Positions 48,455 to 58,580 of a stretch of 64,000 nt of DNA are shown in pieces (the first letter of the stretch is position 1; each line of letters opens with the position of its first letter). Made by a program: the position numbers and the translations under genes. Below the pieces are notes generated by a model. It was not told where the DNA came from. It saw nothing but the letters and a program-made list of their open reading frames with translations, and made no database searches. This DNA comes from Gluconacetobacter dulcium. GTDB lineage: Bacteria > Pseudomonadota > Alphaproteobacteria > Acetobacterales > Acetobacteraceae. The DNA lies in contig NZ_JABEQN010000003.1 of NCBI RefSeq assembly GCF_014174165.1, forward strand, positions 124,001 to 188,000, read 5' to 3'.

Positions 48455-51439
48455 ATGACCAAGCGCATGCTGATCGACACGACACACGCGGAAGAAACCC
48501 GCGTGGTCGTGATGGATGGTAACAGGCTCGAAGATTACGACGTCGAGGCTTCGGCCAAGAAGCAGCTCAAGGGCAATATCTATCTGGCCAAGGTCATCCG
48601 GGTAGAACCCAGCCTGCAGGCCGCCTTCGTCGAATATGGCGGCAACCGCCACGGCTTCCTGGCCTTCAGCGAGATCCACCCGGATTATTACCAGATTCCG
48701 GTCGCGGATCGGGAGAAGCTGCTGGCCCTTCAGGAAGAGGAAGCCCGCGCCGAGGAAGCCCAGGCTGACGACGACGCCGATGCCGATGCAGCGCCCGCGA
48801 TGGCGGACGCTCCGGCCGAGGACGCGCCTGACGGCGAGGCGGAACCGATGCCGGAAACCGTCGGCGGCGAGACCGATACCGGCGACGAGAGCATGGTACA
48901 GCGCCGCATCGCCCGCTTCCTGCGCAACTACAAGATCCAGGAAGTGATCCGGCGCCGCCAGGTTCTGCTGGTCCAGGTGGTCAAGGAGGAACGCGGCAAC
49001 AAGGGTGCTGCGCTGACCACCTATATTTCGCTGGCCGGCCGCTATTGCGTGCTCATGCCCAATTCGCTGCGGGGCGGCGGCGTGTCACGCAAGATCACGT
49101 CGGTCGCCGACCGGCGGCGCCTGAAGGACGTGATCGCGGAACTGCAGATTCCGCGCGGCATGGCCATGATCGTACGCACGGCGGGTGCCCAGCGCCCCCG
49201 GCCCGAGATCATGCGCGACTGCGAATATCTGCTGCGGCTGTGGGACGACATCCGCGACCTGACGATGAATTCGGTGGCGCCCGCGCTGATCTATGAGGAA
49301 GCCAGCCTGATCAAGCGCGCGATCCGCGACATCTATACCCGCGACGTGACCGAGATCCTGGTGGATGGCGAGCCTGGCTGGAAATCGGCGCGCGACTTCA
49401 TGCGCATGCTGATGCCGCAGAGCGCGCCGAAGGTGAAATGCTGGCGCGATGGCGCCCAGCCGCTGTTCTCGCATTTCAATGTCGAGGGCCTGCTGGATTC
49501 GATGCTGTCGCCGACGGTGCAGTTGCGCTCGGGCGGTTATCTGGTCATCAACCAGGCCGAGGCGCTGGTGGCGATCGACGTCAATTCGGGCCGGTCGACC
49601 CGCGAGCGCAATATCGAGGAAACGGCGCTGCGCACCAATCTGGAAGCCGCCGAGGAAGTGGCTCGCCAGTTGCGTCTGCGCGATCTCGCCGGCCTGATCG
49701 TCATCGATTTCATCGACATGGAAAGCCGCAAGCACAATGCGATGGTCGAGCGGCGTCTGAAAGACGCGCTGCGGACCGATCGCGCGCGGATTCAGGTCGG
49801 TTCGATTTCGCATTTCGGCCTGCTGGAGATGTCGCGGCAGCGTCTGCGGCCCTCGATCACGGAATCGAGCTTCACCCCCTGCCCGCATTGCCAGGGCACG
49901 GGCATCATCCGCGGCACCGAAAGCGCGGCGCTGCATGTGCTGCGTGCGATCGAGGAAGAAGGCGCCCGCCGCCGCGCGGCCGAGATCACGGTCCATGTCG
50001 CCGCCGAGATCGCGCTGTATATCCTCAACAACAAGCGCGCGTGGCTCGACGAGATCGAGAAGCGGCACAAGATGCGCGTGGTGTTCTCACCCGACGCTTC
50101 GCTGCTGCCGCCTCAGTTGCGCATCGAGCGCGTGCGGCCCCAGACCGAGCGATTCGAACCGGTGGCGCAGGCCACGCTTGCCGAACCGATCGAGACCGAA
50201 GCTGAAATCGAGGCCGATGCGCCCGCCCCCGCGGTGCGCGAGATCCCGATCCAGGCTGAAGCCCCCGCCGCCGTCGAGGAAGCCCCTCGCGCCACCGAAG
50301 GCGCGGAAGACGGGACCGACCATCGCCGGCGTCGCCGTCGGCGTCGGCGTCGGCGGAACGGCGAACGGACCGTCGATGGCGCGCCTCAGTCGGCTCTTCT
50401 CGATGGCAATGGCGAGGACGATGAGTCGGACGACGACACCGTCGAGCCCGTCGTCACGACGAGCGAACCGGCTCCCGAAGTGCCCGTTCTCCGGGAACGC
50501 GAGGATGAGGGCCGTGACCGCCCGCGCCGTCGGCGTGACCGGCGCGAACCCAAAGCGGTGGACGCTCCGTATCGCGGCCCGACGCCGGCCAACCCGTTCG
50601 GCAACGGCATCATCGACATCTTCGACGTGATCGAACAGTCGACCGAAGCCGCCCTGCCTGTGGTGCCCCCGGCCCGGCGCCCGGCCCCCGAACCGACGGA
50701 GATCGTCGATATCGCCGAGACGCTCGCGGTGTCGGAGCCCGAAGCCGTGCCGGTGGCCGTGGTGGCGGAAACGGTGGTGGAAGCAGCACCCGAAACCGTG
50801 CCCACGGCCGAGCCCGGTGAGGACGCCCCCAAGCCGCGCCGCCGCCGGAGCCCGCGGACCCGCAAGAGCGTGGACGCCGAACCGGCAGCGGTCGAACCCG
50901 CCACGGTCGAGGCGGCGGCGGAGCCCGCACCGGTGGTCGCAGCCCCTGAGGCACCGGCCGAAAGCGCCGAGCCGGTAGTGGAGGCACCCGCCACGCCGAC
51001 GCGGACGCGCCGTCGGCGCACGGTCAAGACTGCGGCCCCGGTTGAGGACGTGGCCGAAGAGGCGCCTGTCGAGGCTCCGGAAGAGGTCGCCGATGTCGTG
51101 AAGGAAGCGCCGGAGAAGAAAAAGCCCGGCCGCAAGCCGGCGACACGCGCGACGACCGGCACCAAGGCCCGCAAGACCACGAAAGCCGAGAAGGTCGAGA
51201 AGGTCGAAGCGACCCCCGTGGAAGCAGCCGACACGAGCGCCGAACTGGCCGATCCTGCCCCCGCAAAACCCAAGCGAGCCCGCAAGGCCCCCGCACGGGC
51301 AAAGGCTACGAAGGCAGCCGCGATGGATGCCGAAGCGGCCCCCAAGGCTGAGACAGCGGACGGACCGGTGGTGCAGCCGATCGTCATCGACGATGCCACC
51401 CCTGCCCCGGCACGCCGGACCGGCTGGTGGCGTCGCTAA
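48455..51439 (+). CDS. rne: Ribonuclease E
   Basis: 994 residues. N-terminal catalytic half: split S1 domain (SLQAAFVEYGGNRHGFLAFSEI) interrupted by an acidic Ala/Asp/Glu insertion at residues ~95-145, as in alphaproteobacteria; catalytic Asp motifs LVAIDVNSGR and LIVIDFIDM; Zn-link CPHCQGTG near residue 475. The C-terminal half is low-complexity: an Arg run near residue 630 (RRRRRRRRRR-type) and long Ala/Glu/Pro/Lys-rich stretches, the scaffold for degradosome partners and RNA. Ends TGWWRR. Initiates mRNA decay and processes rRNA and tRNA. Confidence 0.97.
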   Translation: MTKRMLIDTTHAEETRVVVMDGNRLEDYDVEASAKKQLKGNIYLAKVIRVEPSLQAAFVEYGGNRHGFLAFSEIHPDYYQIPVADREKLLALQEEEARAEEAQADDDADADAAPAMADAPAEDAPDGEAEPMPETVGGETDTGDESMVQRRIARFLRNYKIQEVIRRRQVLLVQVVKEERGNKGAALTTYISLAGRYCVLMPNSLRGGGVSRKITSVADRRRLKDVIAELQIPRGMAMIVRTAGAQRPRPEIMRDCEYLLRLWDDIRDLTMNSVAPALIYEEASLIKRAIRDIYTRDVTEILVDGEPGWKSARDFMRMLMPQSAPKVKCWRDGAQPLFSHFNVEGLLDSMLSPTVQLRSGGYLVINQAEALVAIDVNSGRSTRERNIEETALRTNLEAAEEVARQLRLRDLAGLIVIDFIDMESRKHNAMVERRLKDALRTDRARIQVGSISHFGLLEMSRQRLRPSITESSFTPCPHCQGTGIIRGTESAALHVLRAIEEEGARRRAAEITVHVAAEIALYILNNKRAWLDEIEKRHKMRVVFSPDASLLPPQLRIERVRPQTERFEPVAQATLAEPIETEAEIEADAPAPAVREIPIQAEAPAAVEEAPRATEGAEDGTDHRRRRRRRRRRRNGERTVDGAPQSALLDGNGEDDESDDDTVEPVVTTSEPAPEVPVLREREDEGRDRPRRRRDRREPKAVDAPYRGPTPANPFGNGIIDIFDVIEQSTEAALPVVPPARRPAPEPTEIVDIAETLAVSEPEAVPVAVVAETVVEAAPETVPTAEPGEDAPKPRRRRSPRTRKSVDAEPAAVEPATVEAAAEPAPVVAAPEAPAESAEPVVEAPATPTRTRRRRTVKTAAPVEDVAEEAPVEAPEEVADVVKEAPEKKKPGRKPATRATTGTKARKTTKAEKVEKVEATPVEAADTSAELADPAPAKPKRARKAPARAKATKAAAMDAEAAPKAETADGPVVQPIVIDDATPAPARRTGWWRR

Positions 51440-51451
51440 GCCGCTGCCGCA

Positions 51452-51490
51452 ATCATGTCCCTGCGTCCAAAGCGGACGCGGGGACATGAT
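51452..51490 (+). terminator. Long stem-loop after rne
   Basis: ATCATGTCCC..GCGTCC (51452-51468) pairs with GGACGC..GGGACATGAT (51474-51490): 17 pairs with one T-G and a five-base loop. No T tract, so it may protect or end the rne transcript. Confidence 0.6.
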
Positions 51491-51518
51491 GAATGCATGT
51501 CCAGCACGTCAGCGATAC

Positions 51519-51556
51519 AGGCCCGCCCCCATCTGGAGGCGGGCCTGTTCGCATTA
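51519..51556. terminator. Hairpin between rne and the deiminase-family gene
   Basis: AGGCCCGCC (51519-51527) and GGCGGGCCT (51538-51546), 9 bp, between convergent genes. Confidence 0.7.
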
Positions 51557-51606
51557 TAAGGTGTTGTTTGAAACGCTCCGGCGGCACATCGGCCGCCGGC
51601 ACGGCC

Positions 51607-52479
51607 TCAGCCGGCGGCGAGCGAGGCGCGGCGCAGCGGCATCGTCATGCAATGGATGCTGCCCCCGCCCTGTGAGAACTGGTTCAACTCGGGGTCGATC
51701 ACGGTCAGCCCCTCGGCCCGCAGCATCTCGTTGATGCGCTTCGAATGGCGCGGGCTCACCACACGGTCGCGACCGAGCGCCAGCACGTTGCAGCCCATGT
51801 CCCGCATCGCTTCCTTGTAGCTGACCGGCAGCAGACGGATGCCCTGCGCGCGGAACCAGTCGAGATCCTCGTCATCCAGCACGTCAGTCGCCGCGATGGC
51901 CAGGTTTTCTGTCACCATCGTGAAAATGACATCCAGATGCAGGAAATGTTCCGGAAAATGGATCATCCGCGTCGTCCAGCCGGCATCCTCGAACCAGCCC
52001 AGGAATTCGCGCGCGCCGGCCTGATCCGTGCGGCCGCCCGTCACGCCCACGGCCACCAGACCGGGACGGATGATATGGATATCGCCCCCTTCGATATGGC
52101 CCTGGGTCGCGCTCTTCCAGATATCGTCCGGCTCGTAGAACGTGCGGATCTCTCCCTCTTCCGCCTTGCGCTCGGGGCGCATCATGCGGGTAACGACCGT
52201 GCCCCAGGGCGTGGTCTGCGAACTGTCGCGCGTATAGACCTGATAGGGCATGCCCGCGCGCGGCTTGAGGAAATGGCAGGCCGCCCCCGCCCCTTCCAGG
52301 GCTGAGACCAGCTCGCCGAACTGTGCCGCCAGGGCACCCCGGTCGATCCGTACGCCCTTCGCCATGGTCTGGATCGCGATGTCGTTGCTGGGTATCCAGT
52401 TATAATTGTCGGGCGGGCATAAAAGAACATCCGACAATTCGCCGGTTTCGCTGTCGATGAACCACCGGTTCGACGTCAT
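51607..52479 (-). CDS. Arginine deiminase / dimethylargininase-family hydrolase
   Basis: 290 residues. Guanidino-group enzyme motifs: YTRDSS near residue 82, GHIEGGDIHII near 128 (substrate-binding EGGD), HFPEHFLHLDVIFTMV near 173 (catalytic His) and the C-terminal QGGGSIHCMTMPL with the nucleophilic Cys near residue 278. It hydrolyses arginine or a methylated/guanidino substrate to citrulline-type products. The substrate is not fixed by sequence. Divergent from the amino-acid ABC transporter, which may supply it. Confidence 0.85.
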   Translation of the reverse strand: MTSNRWFIDSETGELSDVLLCPPDNYNWIPSNDIAIQTMAKGVRIDRGALAAQFGELVSALEGAGAACHFLKPRAGMPYQVYTRDSSQTTPWGTVVTRMMRPERKAEEGEIRTFYEPDDIWKSATQGHIEGGDIHIIRPGLVAVGVTGGRTDQAGAREFLGWFEDAGWTTRMIHFPEHFLHLDVIFTMVTENLAIAATDVLDDEDLDWFRAQGIRLLPVSYKEAMRDMGCNVLALGRDRVVSPRHSKRINEMLRAEGLTVIDPELNQFSQGGGSIHCMTMPLRRASLAAG

Positions 52480-52689
52480 ATCCCATTCTCCTTCCGCTCG
52501 AATGTAAAGCGAGCCCGATCCTGTTCTTCACCAATCCAAGCAGGAGATACAGGATACACGATTTAAATCGAGGGGCGTTCTCTTCAGGTCTTCGCAAATC
52601 AAGAACCAACCGAAATAGCATATAGGGTCGCTATCCGGCTGGCGCCAGCCGGACCATTCCGCCTATGATTCCGGTAGCCGTTCCGCGTC

Positions 52690-54336
52690 ATGCCGCCATA
52701 CGAAGGATGGTCCCGCTTGCCGAGCACCTGCCCGCCCGCCCTCGCTTTATCCAGATCCCGGCGTACACCAGCCCTTCAGCGCATCACACGGCGGGCCGCT
52801 CCATGGCGCCGCATATGCCTGGCGGCTCCATTCGTTCTGGCCCTCATCCTGCCCGCCGCGCGGGCACATGCCGACGATCTCCCAAGTTTCGTGCATGACG
52901 GACAATTGACGCTCTGTACCAACCCCACCCTGCCACCGATGACGTTCGTCAACGGGTCCGACACCAATGCCCTGGCCGGGATGGATATCGACCTCGCCCG
53001 GCGCCTCGCGGCCTACTGGCATGTCCCGCTTGTGCCCCAGACGATGGATTTCGAAGGGCTGTTCCCCAGCCTCTCCGCCCAGCGTTGCGGCATGGTCATC
53101 AGCGGCGTCCTGCGGCAGGCAGGCCGACTGCGGAATTATGATGCGGTGGCCTATCTGGACTCCAGCGTGGTGGCCGTCGCCCGCGTCGGCACACCGAAAA
53201 TCCGCACCATGGCCGATCTGTCCGGCCAGACCGTCGCCGTCCAGTCCGGCACCAGCTACGCCGCGCAGATCGAACGGGAGAATGATCGCCTGCGCGCGGC
53301 CGGACGGCTACCGATCATCCTGCAACAATACCCGACGGAAGATCAGGTCGTGCAGCAGGTCCTGATCGGGCGCGCCCATGCTTTCGTCAGCCAGGATGTC
53401 GAACTCTACTACCGACAGAAGCAACTGGGCGGAAAAGTTACCATCATCCTGACGCCGGACTATGCGGATTTTCATCAATTCGCCGTCTATATCCGCAATG
53501 ATGCGCACGACACCGAACTTTTGCAGACGGCGATCGACGACCTGACCCGACAGGGCGAACTCTCCGCCATGGCAAGGAAATGGGGCATATCGGGCGACCA
53601 TCAGAGCGTCTTCACCGACCGGAAAGCGTCATCGCGCTTCGATTTCGCCACGTTCTTCAGCGCCCTGTTCTCGACAGCCTTCCTCAAGGGCGCCGCACTG
53701 ACGCTGGTCATCGCCATCCTTTCGCACCTGACGGCCATCATCATCTCGGTCCCCATGGCCATGAAGCTGAACGGCCGGGATTCGATCGTCAGAAGGCTGC
53801 TCGGTCTCTATGTCGCCATATTCCGGGGGGCACCGACGCTTCTGCAACTGCTGTTCATCTGGAACGCGCTGCCGCAATTTTTCCCCATCTTCCGTGAGCA
53901 CTGGTTCACCCCGTTTCTGGCAACCTGGCTCTCCCTGTCGATCAATGAATCCGCCTATCAGGTTGAAATCAACCGTGCCGCGCTGCGCGCCGTCGATCCG
54001 GGCCAGGTCCTGGCCGCCGACGCCCTGGGCATGACGACGGCGCAGACATACCGCCACGTCATCTTTCCGCAGGCGCTACGCATCGCCCTTCCGCCCACCA
54101 TCAACGAATTCATCAGCCTGTTGAAGACGACCTCGCTCGCTTCGGTCATCTCGTTGCAGGAGCTTCTGGCCGTTACCCAGATTCAGGTGGCCCGCACGTT
54201 CCAGTTTACCGAATATTATGCCGCCGCCCTGGTCTATTATCTGGCGATGGTCTTCTTCTTTCTGTTCCTGCAAAAGCGGATCGAACGTCGCTTCGTCTGG
54301 GCCGACCGTGACAAGGCGTCCGCCGATGCAGCTTAG
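52690..54336 (+). CDS. Polar amino-acid ABC transporter: fused substrate-binding and permease protein
   Basis: 548 residues; the precise start is unsure, as several ATGs fall in a long basic N-terminus before the signal-like segment ICLAAPFVLALILPAARAHA (residues ~43-60). Residues ~60-300 form a family-3 periplasmic binding protein (NALAGMDIDLARRLA; SGQTVAVQSGTSYA). Residues ~320-540 are a HisM/GlnP-type permease with AALTLVIAILSHLTA, the EAA-like loop AADALGMTTAQTYRHVIFPQALR and further helices. Such fusions occur in glutamine/glutamate uptake systems. The ATPase gene overlaps by 11 bases. Confidence 0.88.
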   Translation: MPPYEGWSRLPSTCPPALALSRSRRTPALQRITRRAAPWRRICLAAPFVLALILPAARAHADDLPSFVHDGQLTLCTNPTLPPMTFVNGSDTNALAGMDIDLARRLAAYWHVPLVPQTMDFEGLFPSLSAQRCGMVISGVLRQAGRLRNYDAVAYLDSSVVAVARVGTPKIRTMADLSGQTVAVQSGTSYAAQIERENDRLRAAGRLPIILQQYPTEDQVVQQVLIGRAHAFVSQDVELYYRQKQLGGKVTIILTPDYADFHQFAVYIRNDAHDTELLQTAIDDLTRQGELSAMARKWGISGDHQSVFTDRKASSRFDFATFFSALFSTAFLKGAALTLVIAILSHLTAIIISVPMAMKLNGRDSIVRRLLGLYVAIFRGAPTLLQLLFIWNALPQFFPIFREHWFTPFLATWLSLSINESAYQVEINRAALRAVDPGQVLAADALGMTTAQTYRHVIFPQALRIALPPTINEFISLLKTTSLASVISLQELLAVTQIQVARTFQFTEYYAAALVYYLAMVFFFLFLQKRIERRFVWADRDKASADAA

Positions 54337-55084
54337 CACCTCCCCCGACCCGACCGCGCGGATCTCGATCCGTGGACTGAGCAAGTTCTACAAAGATTAC
54401 CTCGCTCTCGATCGGGTCGATCTCGATGTCCGCAAGGGCGAGAGGATCGTGGTACTCGGACCGTCGGGATCGGGCAAATCCACCTTCATCCGCTGTCTCA
54501 ACCGCATCGAGCCACATGACAGCGGGGTTCTGATGATCGACGGCCGCGTCATCGATGACCGCACGGACCTTACGGCGTTGCGCGGCTCGGTCGGCATGGT
54601 GTTCCAGAACTATAATCTGTTTCCTCATCTCAGCGTTCTCGACAATTGCACGCTGGCGCCTCGGCTGGTGCGGGGCGTCGGGACATCCGATGCCAAGGCC
54701 ACGGCCCGCCGCTATCTCTCGCAGGTCAATATCGCCGAACAGGCCGACAAATTCCCGATCCAGCTTTCGGGCGGCCAACAGCAGCGCGTCGCGATCGCCC
54801 GCGCCCTGTGCATGAACCCCGAGATCATTCTGTTCGACGAACCCACGGCCGCCCTCGACCCGGAATCCATCTCCGGAATCGTCGGCATCATGCGCGATCT
54901 GACCGAGCAGGGAATCACCACCGTCTGCGTAACCCATGAAATGGGCTTCGCCCGCCATATCGCCGACCGCATCGTCTTCATGGACCGGGGCGCGGTGCTG
55001 GAAATCACACCCCCCGAAGAATTCTTTACCGCGCCGCGCACCGAAAGAGCGCGAACGTTCCTCGCACAGATGATCCGCCACTGA
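54326..55084 (+). CDS. Polar amino-acid ABC transporter ATP-binding protein
   Basis: 252 residues from ATG 54326 inside the end of the permease gene. Walker A GPSGSGKSTFIR, Q-loop MVFQNYNLFPHLSVLDN, signature LSGGQQQRVAIARAL, Walker B IILFDEPTAALDPE and switch VCVTHEM are all present; closest in pattern to GlnQ/HisP. Hydrolyses ATP to drive uptake by the fused receptor-permease. Confidence 0.96.
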   Translation: MQLSTSPDPTARISIRGLSKFYKDYLALDRVDLDVRKGERIVVLGPSGSGKSTFIRCLNRIEPHDSGVLMIDGRVIDDRTDLTALRGSVGMVFQNYNLFPHLSVLDNCTLAPRLVRGVGTSDAKATARRYLSQVNIAEQADKFPIQLSGGQQQRVAIARALCMNPEIILFDEPTAALDPESISGIVGIMRDLTEQGITTVCVTHEMGFARHIADRIVFMDRGAVLEITPPEEFFTAPRTERARTFLAQMIRH

Positions 55085-55215
55085 CGGGCTTGCATCGAGA
55101 AGCAAAATCGCCCCCAATGGCAAGGCAGAAAGGCGGCACGGGGTGAACTGTTACCGTCGGTCGGCGCGCGCAGCCTCGGCACCTTCGGGCATTTAAAACG
55201 GAAGACTGAACACGC

Positions 55216-55977
55216 ATGACCACATCAATCTTCCCCCCACGGCAGGCTGAACAGGACGAACGGTCCCTGCGCGAGGATCTGGCCGCCGCCTACCGGCTAC
55301 TGGCTCTGTTCGACATGACGGACCTTGTCTATACCCACCTCTCGGTACGTCTGCCTGGGCCTGGCCATACATTCCTGGTCAATCCGTACGGTCTGCTGTT
55401 CGAGGAGATCACCGCCAGTTCGCTGGTCGTGGTGGATGCCGACGGCCTACCGAAACAGCCGACGAGCTGGCCGGTGAATCCGGCCGGCTTCGTCATCCAT
55501 TCCGCCGTTCATCGCAGCCGTCCTGACGCCGCCTGCGTCATGCATACCCACACGCTGGCCGGCATGACCGTCGCCGCCCAGCAGCATGGAATCCTGCCGC
55601 TCAACCAGATCAATGCCGAATTCCACGGCCGCGTCGGCTTTCATCCCTACGAAGGGATCGCGGCGGACGACAATCTGAGCGAACGCGAGCGTCTGGTCCG
55701 CGACCTCGGCGACAATATCGGCCTGATCCTCCAGAATCATGGCCTGCTGACAGTCGGTATCTCGGTCGCCCAGGCGTTCTACCGCACCTACTATCTGGAA
55801 CAGGCCTGTCGCATCCAGATCTCCGCACAAGCGACCGGGGCTCCACTGCACCTGCCTTCCGAAGACAAGTTGCTACGCACCCGCGCACAATTCGAGAGCG
55901 ACCCGGATCAGGGTCAACTGGTCTGGCGCGCCCTGCGCCGCAAGCTGGATCGTGAACAGCCGGATTACATCCGCTAG
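55216..55977 (+). CDS. Class II aldolase/adducin-family protein
   Basis: 253 residues. DMTDLVYTHLSVRLPG near residue 32, HSAVHRSRPDAACVMHTHTLAG with the metal-binding HTH near residue 113, and LILQNHGLLTVG near 180 with the third His, as in fuculose-phosphate aldolase and adducin-head proteins. Members are aldolases, decarboxylases or epimerases. There is no linked sugar pathway, so the substrate is open. A dispersed repeat begins eight bases after the stop. Confidence 0.87.
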   Translation: MTTSIFPPRQAEQDERSLREDLAAAYRLLALFDMTDLVYTHLSVRLPGPGHTFLVNPYGLLFEEITASSLVVVDADGLPKQPTSWPVNPAGFVIHSAVHRSRPDAACVMHTHTLAGMTVAAQQHGILPLNQINAEFHGRVGFHPYEGIAADDNLSERERLVRDLGDNIGLILQNHGLLTVGISVAQAFYRTYYLEQACRIQISAQATGAPLHLPSEDKLLRTRAQFESDPDQGQLVWRALRRKLDREQPDYIR

Positions 55978-55984
55978 AACATAT

Positions 55985-56084
55985 CCTGTTTGAATGCGTG
56001 CATTCAAACAGGTGAAGATGCACGTAAAAGCAATAAACCAGAGCATTTCCATCGAACCGGTTTTCGGTGGAAATGCCCTAGCCT
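55985..56084. repeat. Dispersed two-hairpin repeat, copy 2
   Basis: CCTGTTTGAATGC and GCATTCAAACAGG form a perfect 13-bp stem at the left. AGAGCATTTCCA and its near-complement TGGAAATGCCCT form the right hairpin, with ACCGGTTTTCGGT at its tip. Aligns over ~100 bases with 38552-38650. Confidence 0.8.
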
Positions 56085-56186
56085 GGCGAGGCCCCATCGT
56101 TCGGCATGGGGGCGCGCGCGACGAGCCCCTCCTCTTTTCATGAATTCTTGTTATATCATCCGTGGTCTACTCCCTGCGCCGGCCCG

Positions 56187-58187
56187 ATGAAAAACAATCT
56201 CTTTCCCCCCCTCCCCCGCAAGCCACGCTTTCTGAAGGCGCTGGCCCATAGCGTGATGCCTTCGGTCATCACGCACTGGCTGGGCGCGCGTGCCATCGCC
56301 ATCGCGCCTGAACAGATCGCCATCCGCGAGGGGTTGCGCGCCGGCGTTGCGGTCAGCACCGTCATGCTCGTCGCGTGGCATATCAACATGCCCCTCATGG
56401 CATGGTCCGCCTTCGCCGCATTCTGGACCAGCCTTGCTGACCCTGGCGGCCTTCTCCGCCCCCGAATCAAGGCCCTGACATCCTTCGGCCTGGCAGGTGC
56501 GGTCATCACGGGCACCATATCCGCCCTGGCGGGGTACAGCACCGTCGCCGCCTGTGTGGGGCTCGGCTTCTGCGCGTTGCTATGCGGGCTGGCCCGGGCC
56601 TGGGGGGCCGCGGCAACCCAGGTCAGCGTCCTTGCCGCCATCGTCGGCGTCGTCGCCGTCTGTTATCCACAGACGCCGATGGGTGCCTTGATCCTTGCCG
56701 GCCTGTTCTCGCTGGGCGTGGTGTGGGCCATGCTGATCTGCCTGCTGGCCTGGCCCGCCGACCCCAGCGCACCGCAGAAGCAGGCCTGCGCCGCCCTGTT
56801 TCGCGAACAGGCCAGCATGGCTTTCCGCCTGCTCAGCCTGCCGCATCTTCAAGCGGCCAGCCTTCCCACCCAGCAGAGGGAACTCAGCACCTGGCGCCGC
56901 GATATCCGGCGGCGCATCGAACAAGTCCGATCCTCCGTCGAAAAACTCTCGGGCGACGCGCTGATCCGTCCGACCCGTGCCGCCCTTCTTCCCGCTATCG
57001 AGGCGGCCGACCGCATCTTCGTCACCCTGATCGCGTTCGAACATGCCGCGTTCTCCGCGCCGTTGCCGCCCGAGACCGCCCGCGTCGTCCGCATTACAGC
57101 CGCCGCCCTTCGCCGCATCGCACGAGACATTCCGCAAGGTCGCCCCGTTCCGGACAGTCTCAGCCTCTATATCCGCGCGTTCACGCGCCTCGGCGCCCAT
57201 TCCAATGCCTTGTCAGCCCGCGCCGCCGCCTGGAACGCCGCCGCCCTGACCGACCTGCAAACGGCATGGCTGGACAAAGCCCCGGCTCGCGGCGGCACCA
57301 CCTCATCCGCACCGACGACGCCATTGCTGCCGCTCAGCCCGATCTTCGTGCGTCACGCGGCGCGCCTGTCGGTCGCGGTGCTGGCCGCGTTCGGCATGAC
57401 GCTCGCCTTTCATCTACCCTATGCCTACTGGGCGATGATGGCCGTCGTCGTCGTTACCCAACCCGGCAGGAGTACCACCCTCTCCCGCACCATCGAGCGC
57501 GTGGCCGGCAGCGTCGCAGGCGGCATCCTCGCCGCGATCGCAGGCACGCTGTGCCCGAAATGGATGGTGCTGCTGCTGATTTTTCCGCTGTCGGCCACCA
57601 CCATCGCCCTGCGCAGCGTCAACTACACGTTGTGCGTCACCTTCATGACCCAGCTTTTCGTGTTGGTCACCGACCTTCTCGGGTCCGATACCGGCTGGTT
57701 GCTGGGCTTTGCCCGCGCCGAAAACAACATTATCGGCAGCCTTGTCGGCATGGCGGCCTGCCTGCTGCTCTGGCCGGAAAAATCCACCGCCTCCCTCCCT
57801 ACCCTGGTCAGCCGCGCTTTCCTGGCCAATCTGCGCTATGCCGCGCTCGTCACAAGCGGCGACGGCAACCGCGAGGAAACCGAACAGGCACGCCGCGAGG
57901 CGGGCACCACGTCCAACCAGGCCGAGATCCTGTGCCAGCAGACCAGCCTCGAAGGGCTCCGCCGCTCGGAAAACCTGAAAATCTGCACGGAAATCCTCTT
58001 TCATCTGCGCCAGCAGGCCGGCATCGCCAGCACAAGTTGGCTTGAACGCAGTACCGACCACGCATCGGCCCCGACGGCACAGACCTATCAGGCGGCCCTG
58101 CGACAGTTCTCGGACCAACTCTCCGCACCGTCTTCCACCGGTGCCCATCTGCGCGACATGCTGCTGTTTCTCAGGCAGGCACACTGA
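56187..58187 (+). CDS. FUSC-family inner-membrane exporter (AaeB-like)
   Basis: 666 residues from ATG 56187; no strong ribosome site was found. Two similar membrane halves: residues ~55-190 (GLRAGVAVSTVMLVAW, IKALTSFGLAGAVITG) and ~395-560 (AARLSVAVLAAFGMTLAF, then YWAMMAVVVVTQPG with the FUSC motif, and RVAGSVAGGILAAIAGTL), each followed by a soluble helical domain. The family includes fusaric acid and hydroxybenzoate efflux proteins. No periplasmic adaptor gene is adjacent. Confidence 0.85.
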   Translation: MKNNLFPPLPRKPRFLKALAHSVMPSVITHWLGARAIAIAPEQIAIREGLRAGVAVSTVMLVAWHINMPLMAWSAFAAFWTSLADPGGLLRPRIKALTSFGLAGAVITGTISALAGYSTVAACVGLGFCALLCGLARAWGAAATQVSVLAAIVGVVAVCYPQTPMGALILAGLFSLGVVWAMLICLLAWPADPSAPQKQACAALFREQASMAFRLLSLPHLQAASLPTQQRELSTWRRDIRRRIEQVRSSVEKLSGDALIRPTRAALLPAIEAADRIFVTLIAFEHAAFSAPLPPETARVVRITAAALRRIARDIPQGRPVPDSLSLYIRAFTRLGAHSNALSARAAAWNAAALTDLQTAWLDKAPARGGTTSSAPTTPLLPLSPIFVRHAARLSVAVLAAFGMTLAFHLPYAYWAMMAVVVVTQPGRSTTLSRTIERVAGSVAGGILAAIAGTLCPKWMVLLLIFPLSATTIALRSVNYTLCVTFMTQLFVLVTDLLGSDTGWLLGFARAENNIIGSLVGMAACLLLWPEKSTASLPTLVSRAFLANLRYAALVTSGDGNREETEQARREAGTTSNQAEILCQQTSLEGLRRSENLKICTEILFHLRQQAGIASTSWLERSTDHASAPTAQTYQAALRQFSDQLSAPSSTGAHLRDMLLFLRQAH

Positions 58188-58580
58188 ACCGAAGGCACGG
58201 GGGGCTGACCCCTGTAAAAACGTGCTGTCGGCAGTCTGCTTCGTCCGCCTCCGATTCGAATTATTCAAGTGTACGCGGTATATTTCGTGTCATGCCCCAA
58301 GTAGCTTCATCAGCGCGACTGAACATGCTCGCGGCGCGTGACCGGCCACTCCCGGCAGCGGATACGAACATCTCCGGCGCATGAACGATGAATCTGCTCC
58401 AGCAGGAACTGGACATCCACCCTATCCGGCATATTGCCTGGGAGGGCATTTGCCCTATCCAACATATCGGATGTCATCCAGATTCATCACGACGCCGACC
58501 ATCTGCGAACCAGATTATGATCGGTCAATGTCAGGTTTTACAATTAACCGGATCGATCATAACAATACCACCCAATCGTC
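58188..58580. other. Intergenic region without a supported gene
   Basis: About 390 bases. Overlapping short ORFs in several frames have no ribosome site or recognisable motif. Small repeats such as GGGCATTTGCCC occur near 58446. Together with the piuC remnant this looks like decaying sequence. Confidence 0.5.
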